Source: CAYMEV01 sp964389675 [NCBI: uncultured Candidatus Sumerlaeota bacterium]
GTDB lineage: Bacteria; CAYMEV01
DNA length: 64,000 nucleotides
Direction of reading: 5' to 3'
NCBI GenBank assembly: GCA_964389675.1
Contig: CAYMEV010000012.1
Location: 46,874-110,873 of the forward strand
In this document: positions 35,256 through 45,260 of the stretch, in pieces
How the letters are laid out: each line of letters opens with the position of its first letter
Numbering within the stretch: position 1 is the first letter of the stretch
The notes under the pieces: generated by a model
Told to the model about the DNA's origin: nothing
Databases searched by the model: none
The model's input: only the letters and a program-made list of their open reading frames with translations
Position numbers and translations under genes: made by a program

Positions 35256-37286
35256 ATGTCAAAAAATGCAGTAATGCTTTTAGTCATACTTTTTCTTTTA
35301 ATTGCGATTACAGCATACCCACAAAGCGGGAAAAAGGTCTATGTTATGGGAATAGACGGTCTTGATCCCACTATTATGGAATATCTCATAAAGCTTAATA
35401 AGCTTCCCAATATACAGAAGCTTATTAAGACAGGAACCTACAGGCACCTCAAGACAAGCTGCCCCCCGCAAAGCCCTGTTGCCTGGAGCAATTTTATAAC
35501 CGGAGGCAATCCGGGCCAGCACGGGATCTTTGATTTTATTCACAGAGATCCTGAAACATATCTTCCGCTGTTATCAACATCCAAGACAAACAACCCTGAA
35601 AAGATTCTCAAAGTCGGCAATTATCGGATTCCTCTTTCGTCCGGCAGTGTAGAGCTTTTCAGAAAGGGCAGGCCCTTCTGGCAATACCTTGAAGACGCAG
35701 GCATATACTCCACAATATTTAAGATACCTTCAAATTTCCCTCCAGTTGAGATGAAGTACGGAGAAGCTTTCTCAGGCATGGGGACGCCTGACCTTCTTGG
35801 TACATCAGGTACTTTCTACCTCTTTACAGATATTACGCATGCCATTGATGAGGATATCAGCGGAGGCAAGGTATTCATGGTCAGGGTGGATAACAACAGC
35901 GTGAATACCTTCATAGAAGGTCCCCCCAATACATTTGTAGTCAGTGAAAAGGACAGCCGCGGCAGAGATGTCCATCCTGAGCTGAAAATCCCGCTTGATA
36001 TCTATGTTGATCCTGTGGAAGAGATAATTGAAATATCTGTCCAGGATCATGATTTCCTTCTGAAGAAGGGGGAGTTCTCTGACTGGGTTGAACTTGAATT
36101 TGAGGTTATCCCTTATGTTCAAAGCCTTTCGGCAATTGTAAAATTCTACCTGATTGAATCAAAACCCAATTTTAAGCTTTATATGTCTCCTTTGAATATT
36201 AATCCCAGTAATCCTGCATTGCCGGTCTCTTCCCCAGCCTCTTTTTCAAAGAGGCTTGCCCGGGAGTTTGGATATTTCTATACCCAGAATATGCCTGAGG
36301 ACACAAAAGCATATTCCAACAGTGTATTCAGCACGGAAGATTATATTAAACAGGCTGACATGGTATTTGAAGAGAGCATAAGGCTTCACCGGTATTTCCT
36401 TGATAATTTTAAGGAAGGATTTTTATTCTATTATTTCTCCACACTTGATCAGAATACACATATGCTCTGGCAGCTTGCAGACATTAATCATCCTGCCCAT
36501 AATGAAGAATTCAGCAGGAAATATGGCTTTTATTTTGATTCTGAAGAATCGGGCAATATCCCCTACTTCCTGGATTATGACAGGCATGATTCATTCAGCG
36601 GGCACCCTTATCTTTTTGAGCTATACGAAAAGATTGATGATGAAATAGGCTATGCTCTATCCCACATTGATGAAAATACAACCTTTATCATAGTCAGCGA
36701 CCATGGTTTTGCGCCATACTACCGGTCTGTGCACCTCAACAAAATACTGTATGATAATGGATATATCAGCCTGAAGGATGAATCAGTAAGGGGGCAGTAC
36801 CCCTTTTTCAGAAATGTGGACTGGTCAGCAACCAGAGCCTATGCAATAGGCCTCAATGGTCTTTATATAAATATAAGGGGCAGGGAAAGGAATGGAATAG
36901 TCAATCAGGGCAGGGAGCTGAAAGATCTTGTCCTGGAGATAAAGAACCTGCTCCTGGAGGCAGAGGATCCGGAGACAGGGGACAGGATGATATCCAATGT
37001 ATATCTGACAGATGATGAATACAGCGGACCCTATAAAGAGCTTGCCCCGGATATAATAGTAGGCTATGCAAAAGGGTACCGTGCTTCATGGGAGACCTGT
37101 CTCGGCAAGATCCCGGAAGAGCTGGTAAGGGATAATACAGATCCCTGGAGCGGCGATCATTGTATGGATCCAGCTTTTCTGTCGGGAGTATTCCTTTCTA
37201 ACAGAAGATTTGACATTGAAGAATATTCCCTGTCAACTATGGCTGATCTGATTCTGTCTGAATTTGGGCTAAATAGAACAGAATAA
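35256..37286 (+). CDS. Exported alkaline-phosphatase-superfamily phosphodiesterase
   Basis: 676 residues with a signal peptide (~1-22). Metal and catalytic residues of the type I phosphodiesterase/nucleotide pyrophosphatase group are visible: VMGIDGLD (~30-37), nucleophile region PPQSPVAWSNF (~71-81), DQNTHMLW (~397-404), SDHGF (~482) and GDHCMD (~632). It should hydrolyse a phosphoester or phosphonate, or transfer a head group, outside the cytoplasm; the substrate is unknown. A central beta-rich insert (~190-330) is unusual and may shape specificity. AGGAG precedes the ATG and it has its own promoter. Its neighbour is a degenerate glycan-type transferase, so an envelope polymer role is possible. 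Confidence 0.88.
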   Translation: MSKNAVMLLVILFLLIAITAYPQSGKKVYVMGIDGLDPTIMEYLIKLNKLPNIQKLIKTGTYRHLKTSCPPQSPVAWSNFITGGNPGQHGIFDFIHRDPETYLPLLSTSKTNNPEKILKVGNYRIPLSSGSVELFRKGRPFWQYLEDAGIYSTIFKIPSNFPPVEMKYGEAFSGMGTPDLLGTSGTFYLFTDITHAIDEDISGGKVFMVRVDNNSVNTFIEGPPNTFVVSEKDSRGRDVHPELKIPLDIYVDPVEEIIEISVQDHDFLLKKGEFSDWVELEFEVIPYVQSLSAIVKFYLIESKPNFKLYMSPLNINPSNPALPVSSPASFSKRLAREFGYFYTQNMPEDTKAYSNSVFSTEDYIKQADMVFEESIRLHRYFLDNFKEGFLFYYFSTLDQNTHMLWQLADINHPAHNEEFSRKYGFYFDSEESGNIPYFLDYDRHDSFSGHPYLFELYEKIDDEIGYALSHIDENTTFIIVSDHGFAPYYRSVHLNKILYDNGYISLKDESVRGQYPFFRNVDWSATRAYAIGLNGLYINIRGRERNGIVNQGRELKDLVLEIKNLLLEAEDPETGDRMISNVYLTDDEYSGPYKELAPDIIVGYAKGYRASWETCLGKIPEELVRDNTDPWSGDHCMDPAFLSGVFLSNRRFDIEEYSLSTMADLILSEFGLNRTE

Positions 37287-37342
37287 TTTGATTTTTCAGG
37301 AAAAATATTATAGAATATGTTTCTAAGGTTTATTGAAAAAAA

Positions 37343-38428
37343 ATGAAATCAGGCAACAGATATATTAAGCTTCTGGAACAGCTGAACGATATAATCTTTG
37401 AGATTGACATGAAGGGTTATATCCGTGACATCAGGGGAAAAGGGCTTTTTGAATTCGGTTATTCTGTTGAGAATATCCTTAATAAAAACTTCAGTTTGTT
37501 CTTCAACAGCCATGACAGCTATGAAAGCCTTATCCTCAGACAGCTTGCAAAAAAAAGGGATATTTTTCTTTCAAATATATATCTTTATACATCAAAAGAT
37601 GAGGATGTCCCATGCTCCCTTACCCTAAGCTATATAGATGAGACAGGTACCTATATGGGGACGGTCAGGAACATTAATGAAAAAATAAGGCTGGAAAATG
37701 AAAGAGAAGAGCTTAGACAGCTTCTCATAAAAAATGAAAAACTCTCATTTATTGGCAGCCTTGTACAGGGTTTTGCGCACAATCTGACCTCTCCTTTGTC
37801 AGGTATTCTGGCCGGGTGCGAGATACTAAGCAAAAGGTATGGCAAACAAAGGGAGATCGAGCTGATAAAGTCACTTACGAACCGTGTTAATGATGTTGTA
37901 ATCAATCTACTGGATAAATCAAGAAAGGAAAATATGATATCCAATCAGTATTGCAATCTCAACAGCATGGTGCATGAAATATTGAAATTCCTGGAGGCAG
38001 ACCTTAATTTTAAGCATAAATATACAAAAAAACTTTTTCTTGATGAAAATATTCCGGATGTATACGGGATATACGGTGACTTTTCCCAATCCATTCAGAA
38101 CATAATTGTAAATGCCATAGATTCAATGAAATCACTGGACAAAAAGGTACTTACCATAAGATCCATGATGGATGACCAGAATCTTGTGCTTGAAATAGAA
38201 GATACGGGGACCGGGATCAAAGAGGAACATAAAATGAAGATATATGATCCCTTTTTTACAACCAAACAGAAAGAAGAAGCAAAAGCCCAGTCAGGTACAG
38301 GGCTCGGGCTTACAATTACGAAAAAACTGCTTTCTTCCTATGATGTAGACATTTCATTGAAAAGCCAGGAAGGCAAGGGAACAGTATTTAAGCTGACATT
38401 CCCCTCCAGGATACTGCGATATTCCTGA
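37343..38428 (+). CDS. PAS-domain sensor histidine kinase
   Basis: 361 residues, soluble. N-terminal PAS domain (~5-120; QLNDIIFEIDMKGYIRDIRG, GTVRNINE), then the kinase core: phosphoacceptor His in QGFAHNLTSPLSG (~146), N box VNAIDSMKS, G1 EDTGTGIK, and GTGLGLTITKKLL. All ATP-binding boxes look complete. No response regulator is adjacent, so it is an orphan kinase. Its stop codon directly abuts the stop of the convergent cmk-rpsA gene with no space for a terminator. Confidence 0.9.
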   Translation: MKSGNRYIKLLEQLNDIIFEIDMKGYIRDIRGKGLFEFGYSVENILNKNFSLFFNSHDSYESLILRQLAKKRDIFLSNIYLYTSKDEDVPCSLTLSYIDETGTYMGTVRNINEKIRLENEREELRQLLIKNEKLSFIGSLVQGFAHNLTSPLSGILAGCEILSKRYGKQREIELIKSLTNRVNDVVINLLDKSRKENMISNQYCNLNSMVHEILKFLEADLNFKHKYTKKLFLDENIPDVYGIYGDFSQSIQNIIVNAIDSMKSLDKKVLTIRSMMDDQNLVLEIEDTGTGIKEEHKMKIYDPFFTTKQKEEAKAQSGTGLGLTITKKLLSSYDVDISLKSQEGKGTVFKLTFPSRILRYS

Positions 38429-41173
38429 TTAATCTTCCTTTTTGGTATCTTTTAAGAGGATCTGTGCTATATCTTCAGGTATTACAGTATTTTTAAAGCT
38501 CTTTTGCTCTTCCTGTGTCTTTTTCATATAGTCTTTATACACTTCTTCCTCTTTTTTGCTTTCAATTCTCCTGGAGCTCGCAAAAACCATTTTACTGTCT
38601 TTGTCAATCCTTGTTATTACCGCTTTGACGGAATCGCCGATATGAACTGAGTCGCCTGTAAGTTCGCCCTGCCTGATAAAAGCATCGACACAGGGCATTA
38701 TCTCTATGAAAACCCCTCCCTTTTCAGGCATGGAAACTACCTTTCCTTCAATTATTGTATTTTCCCTGAATTTTTTCCTGAACAGCTCCCATATTGAAAG
38801 GCTAAGTTTCTTGTTCTTTTTATCAAGCTTAATTATCTCAGCTTCAATGATATCCCCGGTTTTTGGCTTTATATCCTTTTTCCCGTTAGGTATCTGAGAG
38901 ATATGAAGCAGTCCGTCAATATTGCTGGATATATTCACAAAACAGCCGAAATCCTCCCACTGCACTACCCTGCCCTGTATAGCATCACCAAGTTTCATCT
39001 TTTCAAATAGAATATTGACAGGATTTGGCTCCAGCTGTTTTATAGAAAGGGAGATCCTTTTCTTTGAGGGATTGATATCAATTATCTTTGCTTCAACATT
39101 ATCCCCCAGTTTATAAAGGCTGTTCATGTCAGGCGCATTGTCATCCCATGATATCTCTGACTGATGGATAAGACCGTCTATATCATCATTAAGCTTCACA
39201 AATATCCCGAAATCAGTAATATTGTTTATCTCCCCCTTGATTACACTGTTTACCGGATGTTCAGTGGAAAATGCCTCCCATGGGTTATCCAGACACTGCT
39301 TAAGAGACAAGGATATCCTTTTATCCTCTGTATTTATATCAATTATCTCTACCTCGATCATATCACCAACATTGCCATACTGTTCAGGATTCCTTGTAAC
39401 CTTGTCCCACGAAAGCTCACTCACATGAAGCAGGCCCTCCACCCCGGGTTCGAGCTGAACGAAAAAGCCATAGGGTTTGATTGACATTATGGTGCCCTTG
39501 ATCCTCTGGCCAACTGTATACTTTGTGTTTACCAGAGTCCATGGATCAGCAGTTTTATCCTTATAGCTTATCCGGATTGAATTTTTCTTTTTATTTATAG
39601 ATTTGATTATTGCTTCTATTTCCTGGTCCTTTTTAAAGAGGTCTGATGGTTTTTCTATCCTTCCCCAGCTCATTTCCTTCCTGTGCATGAATGCGGTAAT
39701 GCCGTCAACGTCTGCTATAAGGTGGTCAGGCTCCAGCTTTCTTATTATTGCCTTAACAAGCTGTCCCTTATATAGCCTGTCAAGTGTTTCACGCTGGATT
39801 TTCCTTATCTCATCCTCAAGAAGGTGCCTTCGGCTAAGGATTATCTTCTTTCTTTCCGGTTCAATAGACAGGATCTTTGTGTCTATAATAGTGCCGAGAG
39901 GTATTTCATCCTCTTTATATATGCTTATGTGGCCTGCCGGTACAAATCCGCTGAGAACGCCAAGGTCAACCACTATTCCTCCATTGTTCGCGTGCTGTAC
40001 TACCTTGCCCCTGATTTTTCCCCCGCTGTCTTCCAGTTCTTTCAGCCTGTCCCATAACAATATCTTGTCTGCACGGATTTTTGAGATCTTCAGGTTTCCC
40101 TGTTCATCCTCAGTATTTTCAACATATACAGATACTTCGCCGCCTTCCCTGAAATTCTCATCCTTAAGCTCTATTTCCCTTGAAAACTCATTTATAGGCA
40201 GTATGCCTTCCGATTTGAATCCAATATCAATAAAAACATCACTATCAGTAATCCGTATAATTTTACCTTTTACTATCTGTTTTGCCTTTATACTGCCAAT
40301 GTTCGTATCATAATCTTCGATCATCTGGGCAAAGCTCATATCGTCATCCTGGCCGGATGCTTTATCATCCTTCGGCAGCTGGATATCACTATGGTCTTCT
40401 TTTGCAGCCGTACCTCCATCTTTATTTATGTCAGTGTTATTAGTTTTATCATCTTTAAGGATGTCTCCATTCTCATAATTATCCATCTTACTTAAAGAAC
40501 CTCCATTATCTTCTATTTTCAAATTGATTATATCTGCAATCTTATTTATTACATCTTCAAAACTGAGACTGGTAGTGTCAATGAGAATACTGTCCTCTGC
40601 CGGTTTCAGCGGGTCTATCTCCCTGCTGGAGTCACGTATGTCCCTTTTTTCAATCTCACCTTCAATACTGTCCAAATCTCTTTCAATATTCTGCTCACAG
40701 TAATCCTTCTGGCGTCTTTTTGCTCTTTCACCCACAGCAGCAGTCATATAGATCTTGATTTCAGCATTGGGAAAAAGCACTGTTCCGGTATCCCTGCCCT
40801 CTGCAATTATATTCTCGACCTTTCCGCGCAGATTATCTGCATAGTCCTTTATGATATTCCTTACTTCCTGTATCTGGGATATGCATGAAGCATAGTGCGA
40901 TATCTCAGGCTTTCTTATCAGGTCAGTCACATCCTGTGAATTGAGAATATACCTCATAGCGGAGCCACTGTGCCTAATATCAGGGGTTATGCTGTCAAGG
41001 TGTGATATTATACCCTGTCGGTCTTCAGCATCTATACCCTTTTGCAGATAATAGTAGCCGATAGTTCTGTAAAGCGCACCGCTGTCAAAGTAAAAAAATC
41101 CGTACTTTTCTGCCAGGGCTTTTGAAACCGAACTTTTCCCTGAGCCGGATGGTCCATCAATTGTTATAATCAT
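38429..41173 (-). CDS. cmk-rpsA: Cytidylate kinase fused to ribosomal protein S1
   Basis: 914 residues. Residues 1-~215 form CMP kinase: P-loop GPSGSGKSSVSK, YFDSGALYRTIGYY, the EGRDTGTVLFP motif and KRRQKDY. An acidic Asp/Lys linker (~220-280) leads to seven S1 (OB-fold) repeats by my reading; the third is degenerate, and repeats 4-6 are the most canonical (GTIMSIKPYGFFVQLEPGVE, GEINNITDFGIFVKLNDDID, GRVVQWEDFGCFVNISSNID). The first part phosphorylates CMP/dCMP, the second binds mRNA on the ribosome. The same fusion is annotated in Treponema pallidum, from memory. The frame is uninterrupted, so the fusion is not an assembly join. Confidence 0.95.
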   Translation of the reverse strand: MIITIDGPSGSGKSSVSKALAEKYGFFYFDSGALYRTIGYYYLQKGIDAEDRQGIISHLDSITPDIRHSGSAMRYILNSQDVTDLIRKPEISHYASCISQIQEVRNIIKDYADNLRGKVENIIAEGRDTGTVLFPNAEIKIYMTAAVGERAKRRQKDYCEQNIERDLDSIEGEIEKRDIRDSSREIDPLKPAEDSILIDTTSLSFEDVINKIADIINLKIEDNGGSLSKMDNYENGDILKDDKTNNTDINKDGGTAAKEDHSDIQLPKDDKASGQDDDMSFAQMIEDYDTNIGSIKAKQIVKGKIIRITDSDVFIDIGFKSEGILPINEFSREIELKDENFREGGEVSVYVENTEDEQGNLKISKIRADKILLWDRLKELEDSGGKIRGKVVQHANNGGIVVDLGVLSGFVPAGHISIYKEDEIPLGTIIDTKILSIEPERKKIILSRRHLLEDEIRKIQRETLDRLYKGQLVKAIIRKLEPDHLIADVDGITAFMHRKEMSWGRIEKPSDLFKKDQEIEAIIKSINKKKNSIRISYKDKTADPWTLVNTKYTVGQRIKGTIMSIKPYGFFVQLEPGVEGLLHVSELSWDKVTRNPEQYGNVGDMIEVEIIDINTEDKRISLSLKQCLDNPWEAFSTEHPVNSVIKGEINNITDFGIFVKLNDDIDGLIHQSEISWDDNAPDMNSLYKLGDNVEAKIIDINPSKKRISLSIKQLEPNPVNILFEKMKLGDAIQGRVVQWEDFGCFVNISSNIDGLLHISQIPNGKKDIKPKTGDIIEAEIIKLDKKNKKLSLSIWELFRKKFRENTIIEGKVVSMPEKGGVFIEIMPCVDAFIRQGELTGDSVHIGDSVKAVITRIDKDSKMVFASSRRIESKKEEEVYKDYMKKTQEEQKSFKNTVIPEDIAQILLKDTKKED

Positions 41174-41294
41174 AGCGCATATTAAAACACATATATTTTT
41201 GTTTACAATAAAATAATTTGCAAATTCAGCAAAAAATTAAATAAGAAATACAAAAGAATACAAATAGGGAAAATTGTCAAGATTAAAATGCACT

Positions 41295-41768
41295 TTATGG
41301 TGTATTTAAATCTTTCGTCATAAATAATTCCCAGATGCTTTTTTTAATTTTCAGTTTTTTGAGTTCTGTGGTGAAATCCTTGTCTCTAAGAAGGAATGAC
41401 AGCCTTGAAAGCATGTTTAAATGCTCGCTTACATGATTCCTTCTGCCAAGAATGAAGAAAAAAAGGCTAACAGGCATGCTGTCCAATGCATTAAAATCTA
41501 TGCTTTTAATCGTCCTGCAGATCAATATTACAGGCTTCTCCAGTGCCTGCAGTGAAATATGCGGGACTGCTATGCCATTGCCCAGGCCTGTGGAATTGAT
41601 CTTCTCACGTTCCATAAAATCTCTTTTTACCGTCTCTGCATCCTTTTTATCCGGTATAATCTTATGTATGCAGAGAATTTCGGAGACATATGCAAACAGA
41701 TCCCCGGCAGATCCTGCATTGATGTCGGTAAAAACAAGCTTATTACTGGTATAATCTATGAGTTTCAT
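41295..41768 (-). CDS. PTS EIIA (PtsN/fructose-type) domain protein
   Basis: 157 residues of a phosphotransferase EIIA domain of the mannitol/fructose/Ntr class. The active-site stretch reads STGLGNGIAVPHI, with the phosphorylated His intact; REKINS before it and FFILGRRNHVSEHLNMLSRL after it are family features. No sugar permease (EIIB/C) is nearby, so a regulatory PtsN role is more likely than sugar uptake. The start is uncertain: ATG at 41768 or TTG at 41780, the latter with AAGGA just upstream. It is divergent from the giant nucleotidyltransferase gene. Confidence 0.87.
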   Translation of the reverse strand: MKLIDYTSNKLVFTDINAGSAGDLFAYVSEILCIHKIIPDKKDAETVKRDFMEREKINSTGLGNGIAVPHISLQALEKPVILICRTIKSIDFNALDSMPVSLFFFILGRRNHVSEHLNMLSRLSFLLRDKDFTTELKKLKIKKSIWELFMTKDLNTP

Positions 41769-41835
41769 AATAAAGGTCAAAAATCCTTAAAAAACAGGTT
41801 CAATAAAAATATCCTAAAAAATATCGTTAATATTT

Positions 41836-41863
41836 TTGAAAAAACTATTTTATATATTATAAA
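41836..41863 (+). promoter_or_regulatory. Candidate promoter of the GlnE-like gene
   Basis: TTGAAA (41836-41841) and TATAAA (41858-41863) are spaced by 16 bases, about 33 bases before the ATG at 41897. The surrounding sequence is very AT-rich, so the match is only suggestive. Confidence 0.45.
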
Positions 41864-41896
41864 TATTGTCAAAATAAAAATGATCAGGGTTATGCT

Positions 41897-44800
41897 ATGA
41901 TAAATCCTCTATTAAATATACAGATCAAAAGCAGGGATCTTGCCAACCATCATCAGTCATACCTGCATGTAATAGGCAAATATTTCGGCGAATTAAAAGA
42001 TGCCCTTGAGAAAAAGGGCCATCTGGAGCGTATTAATCTTTTTACACCAACAATAAACTACTCAAACGAGATGGAGATTATAAGCGCCTTATCAAATGAA
42101 CCAAAAAAGCGGATTGAAATGCTAAGCTGCTATTATTCACTGCAACTGCTCATAATGAATATAAGGAATCTCTATATACTTAAGTCAAATGTTCTGGATA
42201 TTAAAGAAAGCAGGACCTTCAGCGATAAATATATCTATTATGAGGATTTTATGAAGAGGATGGGTTTCAGCTTCAGGGGCCTGTCAGCTTCATACATGGA
42301 CCAGATTCTGAGGATATATGACCCTAATATTGATTATTCAGGATTTACAATTATGGGTGTGGGTACGCGTGCAGACCAGGATGATATAGATATTGCAGTG
42401 GTGAACAGTGCAGGCGCTCCAACTGCTCCAATGAACAGGGTGTTTTCAAAACTGAGGGATGATATGATGCGTTATGCTACTCCTCTTCACTTTTACCTTT
42501 CTGAGCAGTTCCATTCCTATAAGATGTCAGCTTCAATTGAAGAATATGCGGGAATGATAAAAAACAAGTTCTCAAACTTTGTGATAATAAGTGAGATATT
42601 GAGTGCAACCAGGATACTCGGTTCCTACACATTATATACAAGTTTCATGGACAGCATTGCCTCAAAATATTTCTGTATAAACAAGATAGGGGCAAAATTC
42701 AGGATAAATATGTATCATGAGGGTTTTTTAAGAGGGATCCTCGGAGAAGTAAGGTCTCTTATATCAAAGCCTGACAGGGAAAGCACACTGCATCCAAAAG
42801 AAGACGGCCTCAGGGTAATAAAAGGGCTGATATATGCCTTAAAGAGTATTCTTAATATAAACAGGACCTATTCATGGGATATACTTTCCGAACTCAGGGA
42901 GATAGACAGTGATAATGACGAAAGATATCTTATACTTGCAAGGGGTCTTGATTTTCTTGAGACCTTCAGGCTGGTTTATCAGATTCTAATATCAGAGGAC
43001 GAAGAGATACCTCTCAGAGAACAGCATTCAAAAAAGAACCTGCAAAAGGTGGCAGTTGCAATGGGTTACCGTGATGCAGGAAGCCTGAAGTCTTATGACC
43101 ACCTTCTTGTCGATTATTATGAACAGACGCATCAGATAAAAAATGCTATAGAATTCTTCCTTGAAGAGATAAGGGTACATCTTCTAAGGATAAGCAGTCT
43201 TAATGCAATTGCGAGAAAGAAGGATCCCCAAAAAGAAAACAGGGAGCATTTCCTGCTAAGATTTCTCAAGATAAGCAAGCCTTTTTATGGTGCAAAATAC
43301 TGGGATGACATTATTTATAACCTTGAGAGAAAGGATTACAGCCTCCTGGATGATTTCTTAAATGAATTCTCACTGCTAAATAATCATCAGAAATCTCTTT
43401 TGATCAAATCCTATACAAGGTGCGGCCTTCTTGCAATCCATGCTCTTCTGAAGCTCATCAACCTTTTGAAGAAGTATTCCTCGAGGAACAGGGATGCAGG
43501 GAAGATACTGAATGAGCTTAACAGGAGATTCATCCATAGCCTGTCAAGAAGCCAGGAGCATGCATATGAATTCATAAAGGTTTTTCATCCATTTCCGGAA
43601 ATAATTAATTCATATCTTTCCTGTCTTGATACATCTGACCTTGAAGTGCTCATAAACAGTATTTCGAAATGTGATGTGTATGAAACTGAACTGACTCTCA
43701 TCAAAAACAGGCTTCTGAGGCTTATGAGCCTGTATCTTTACGGAAGCCACTATTTTAAGCGCTATTTTACAAATGTATTTGATAAATTTCCTGAAGTTAT
43801 AAGGTCTGTAACGGATACCGGCAAGATTAAGGAACTTGCCATTGGATTTTACAGCAAGCTTCTTTTCAGCAATGACTTTTTGGAAAATATAAAAAACATA
43901 GGGCATTATTTTGACCTGGAATTTGTAAGGCTGGGGATCCATCTTCTCGAACAGAGGCCGATAAGTGAGATAAACAGGGAATTTACAGAGGTTTCAGATG
44001 AATGCCTTCAGGCACTGTTTATTTACTCAAAAGGCCTGGTTGAACTTCAGCACAATACAAAGATTAAAACGGAAAATACCCTGGGCATTTTTGTATCAGG
44101 GGGGCATGCCAGGGAGCAGGCTTTTGCTGATGATTATGATATTATCATCGTCCTTGACAGTAATGATGAAAAGCTTAAGAACATGTGCTCAAAGATAATT
44201 TCAAAGATGAATACAGAGATTATAAGGAGGTCTATACTCCCCCAGTACAGGTTTATGGATTATTTTGACAGCTACATTGCCACCTTCTCAGAGATAAGGT
44301 CCCTGCTTGAAAAAGACAACCCCGGAATATATGTTGAGCAGTCACAGCTTCTTGGGTGCAGGCTGGTTTATGGGAGCGAATCGCTTGAAAACCGGTTTTA
44401 TGAAGGCATAGTAAAACCTTTTATCATTGAGAAGAAAGAAAAATATATCCGGAGAATGGCGGACGAGATCATAGAAAGAGCCATTGATAGCCGGAATAAC
44501 ATATATAATATTATAAATATAAAGGAACAGCCTGGAGGCTTGAGGGATATTGAGATGGTCCTGCTTATAATAAAGGCATTTCTTGATATCAGGATAAATA
44601 TCAATTCGGTATTTATTGATGAAGCAAGGAAACAGCTTCCCCAGATTGATCACGAGATATACTATATCTTCAGGTCAATGAATCTGCTTAAGAACATCAG
44701 GGATATCCTCAGGCTTACCACATCCGCATCTGACGAGATTGAGCTTTATGACCTCGGCTATGCAGCTTCGGTACTGAAGTATGGAACTGCCGGCACTGCT

Positions 44801-44938
44801 CCTTCCAGGGCTCTTTACAATGATATTGTGAACCGTAGGAATGATGTTATGAGAAATATTTCAAAGATCATGGATTTCATACTGGGGAGCAATTCCTTTT
44901 CCCAAAAATATAAGGCATTTAAGCTAAAAAGAATTTAA
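41897..44938 (+). CDS. Large protein with two nucleotidyltransferase motifs (GlnE/GlnD-like)
   Basis: 1013 residues, no membrane helices. Two nucleotidyltransferase-like active-site patterns are visible: GVGTRADQDDIDIAVV (~152-168) and GGHAREQAFADDYDIIIV (~734-751), each with the Gly-x-Gly/Arg loop and the paired acidic residues. A C-terminal QPGGLRDIEMVLL (~878) matches the segment after the catalytic domain in GlnE and GlnD. Two catalytic halves separated by a helical region is the plan of glutamine synthetase adenylyltransferase GlnE, but similarity elsewhere is low and neither glnA nor glnB is near. Function is therefore open: a protein-modifying regulatory enzyme is the best guess. It is divergent from the PtsN-like gene. 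Confidence 0.8.
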   Translation: MINPLLNIQIKSRDLANHHQSYLHVIGKYFGELKDALEKKGHLERINLFTPTINYSNEMEIISALSNEPKKRIEMLSCYYSLQLLIMNIRNLYILKSNVLDIKESRTFSDKYIYYEDFMKRMGFSFRGLSASYMDQILRIYDPNIDYSGFTIMGVGTRADQDDIDIAVVNSAGAPTAPMNRVFSKLRDDMMRYATPLHFYLSEQFHSYKMSASIEEYAGMIKNKFSNFVIISEILSATRILGSYTLYTSFMDSIASKYFCINKIGAKFRINMYHEGFLRGILGEVRSLISKPDRESTLHPKEDGLRVIKGLIYALKSILNINRTYSWDILSELREIDSDNDERYLILARGLDFLETFRLVYQILISEDEEIPLREQHSKKNLQKVAVAMGYRDAGSLKSYDHLLVDYYEQTHQIKNAIEFFLEEIRVHLLRISSLNAIARKKDPQKENREHFLLRFLKISKPFYGAKYWDDIIYNLERKDYSLLDDFLNEFSLLNNHQKSLLIKSYTRCGLLAIHALLKLINLLKKYSSRNRDAGKILNELNRRFIHSLSRSQEHAYEFIKVFHPFPEIINSYLSCLDTSDLEVLINSISKCDVYETELTLIKNRLLRLMSLYLYGSHYFKRYFTNVFDKFPEVIRSVTDTGKIKELAIGFYSKLLFSNDFLENIKNIGHYFDLEFVRLGIHLLEQRPISEINREFTEVSDECLQALFIYSKGLVELQHNTKIKTENTLGIFVSGGHAREQAFADDYDIIIVLDSNDEKLKNMCSKIISKMNTEIIRRSILPQYRFMDYFDSYIATFSEIRSLLEKDNPGIYVEQSQLLGCRLVYGSESLENRFYEGIVKPFIIEKKEKYIRRMADEIIERAIDSRNNIYNIINIKEQPGGLRDIEMVLLIIKAFLDIRININSVFIDEARKQLPQIDHEIYYIFRSMNLLKNIRDILRLTTSASDEIELYDLGYAASVLKYGTAGTAPSRALYNDIVNRRNDVMRNISKIMDFILGSNSFSQKYKAFKLKRI

Positions 44939-45003
44939 ATTTATTGACACAATATTTATACTATGTAGTTTTGAATAAAATTTCTATAATTGGAGTTAAC
45001 TTA

Positions 45004-45240
45004 ATGAAATTAAAAGAGGCTCAATTAGAGGTTATAGAAGATTCAAAAACCAGGATTGAGATAAATCTTGCCTGGTGCAAGGGATGCAAGCTGTGCGTCT
45101 ACTACTGCCCCAAAAATGTCCTTAAGATGGAAGACGGTAAAGCTCATGTTTACGACATTTCTAAGTGTATACATTGCAACAGGTGCGAATCCTTCTGCCC
45201 TGACTTTGCAATTGTTGTGTATCCCAAGAACAAGGCTTAG
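45004..45240 (+). CDS. korD: 2-oxoacid:ferredoxin oxidoreductase, delta (ferredoxin) subunit
   Basis: 78 residues with two 4Fe-4S clusters: CKGCKLCVYYCPKN and CIHCNRCESFCPDF. It carries electrons from the alpha/beta enzyme to ferredoxin. ATG 45004 has GGAG eight to nine bases upstream; a frame extension of 20 codons upstream has no ribosome site. A TTGACA at 44944-44949 lies upstream but no convincing -10 box at correct distance was found. It is first of korDABC. Confidence 0.92.
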   Translation: MKLKEAQLEVIEDSKTRIEINLAWCKGCKLCVYYCPKNVLKMEDGKAHVYDISKCIHCNRCESFCPDFAIVVYPKNKA

Positions 45241-45260
45241 GCTGTTTTAGGAGATATGAT

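Noticed and set aside
39603-40313. Open plus-strand frame of 236 codons opposite the cmk-rpsA gene
   Set aside because: Shadow of the S1 coding frame; low-complexity Ser/Ile/Pro translation with no start signal.
44944-45003. Longer korD starting at 44944
   Set aside because: The 20 extra residues are hydrophobic and unlike the family, and the first codon is a TTG with no ribosome site; ATG 45004 has GGAG.
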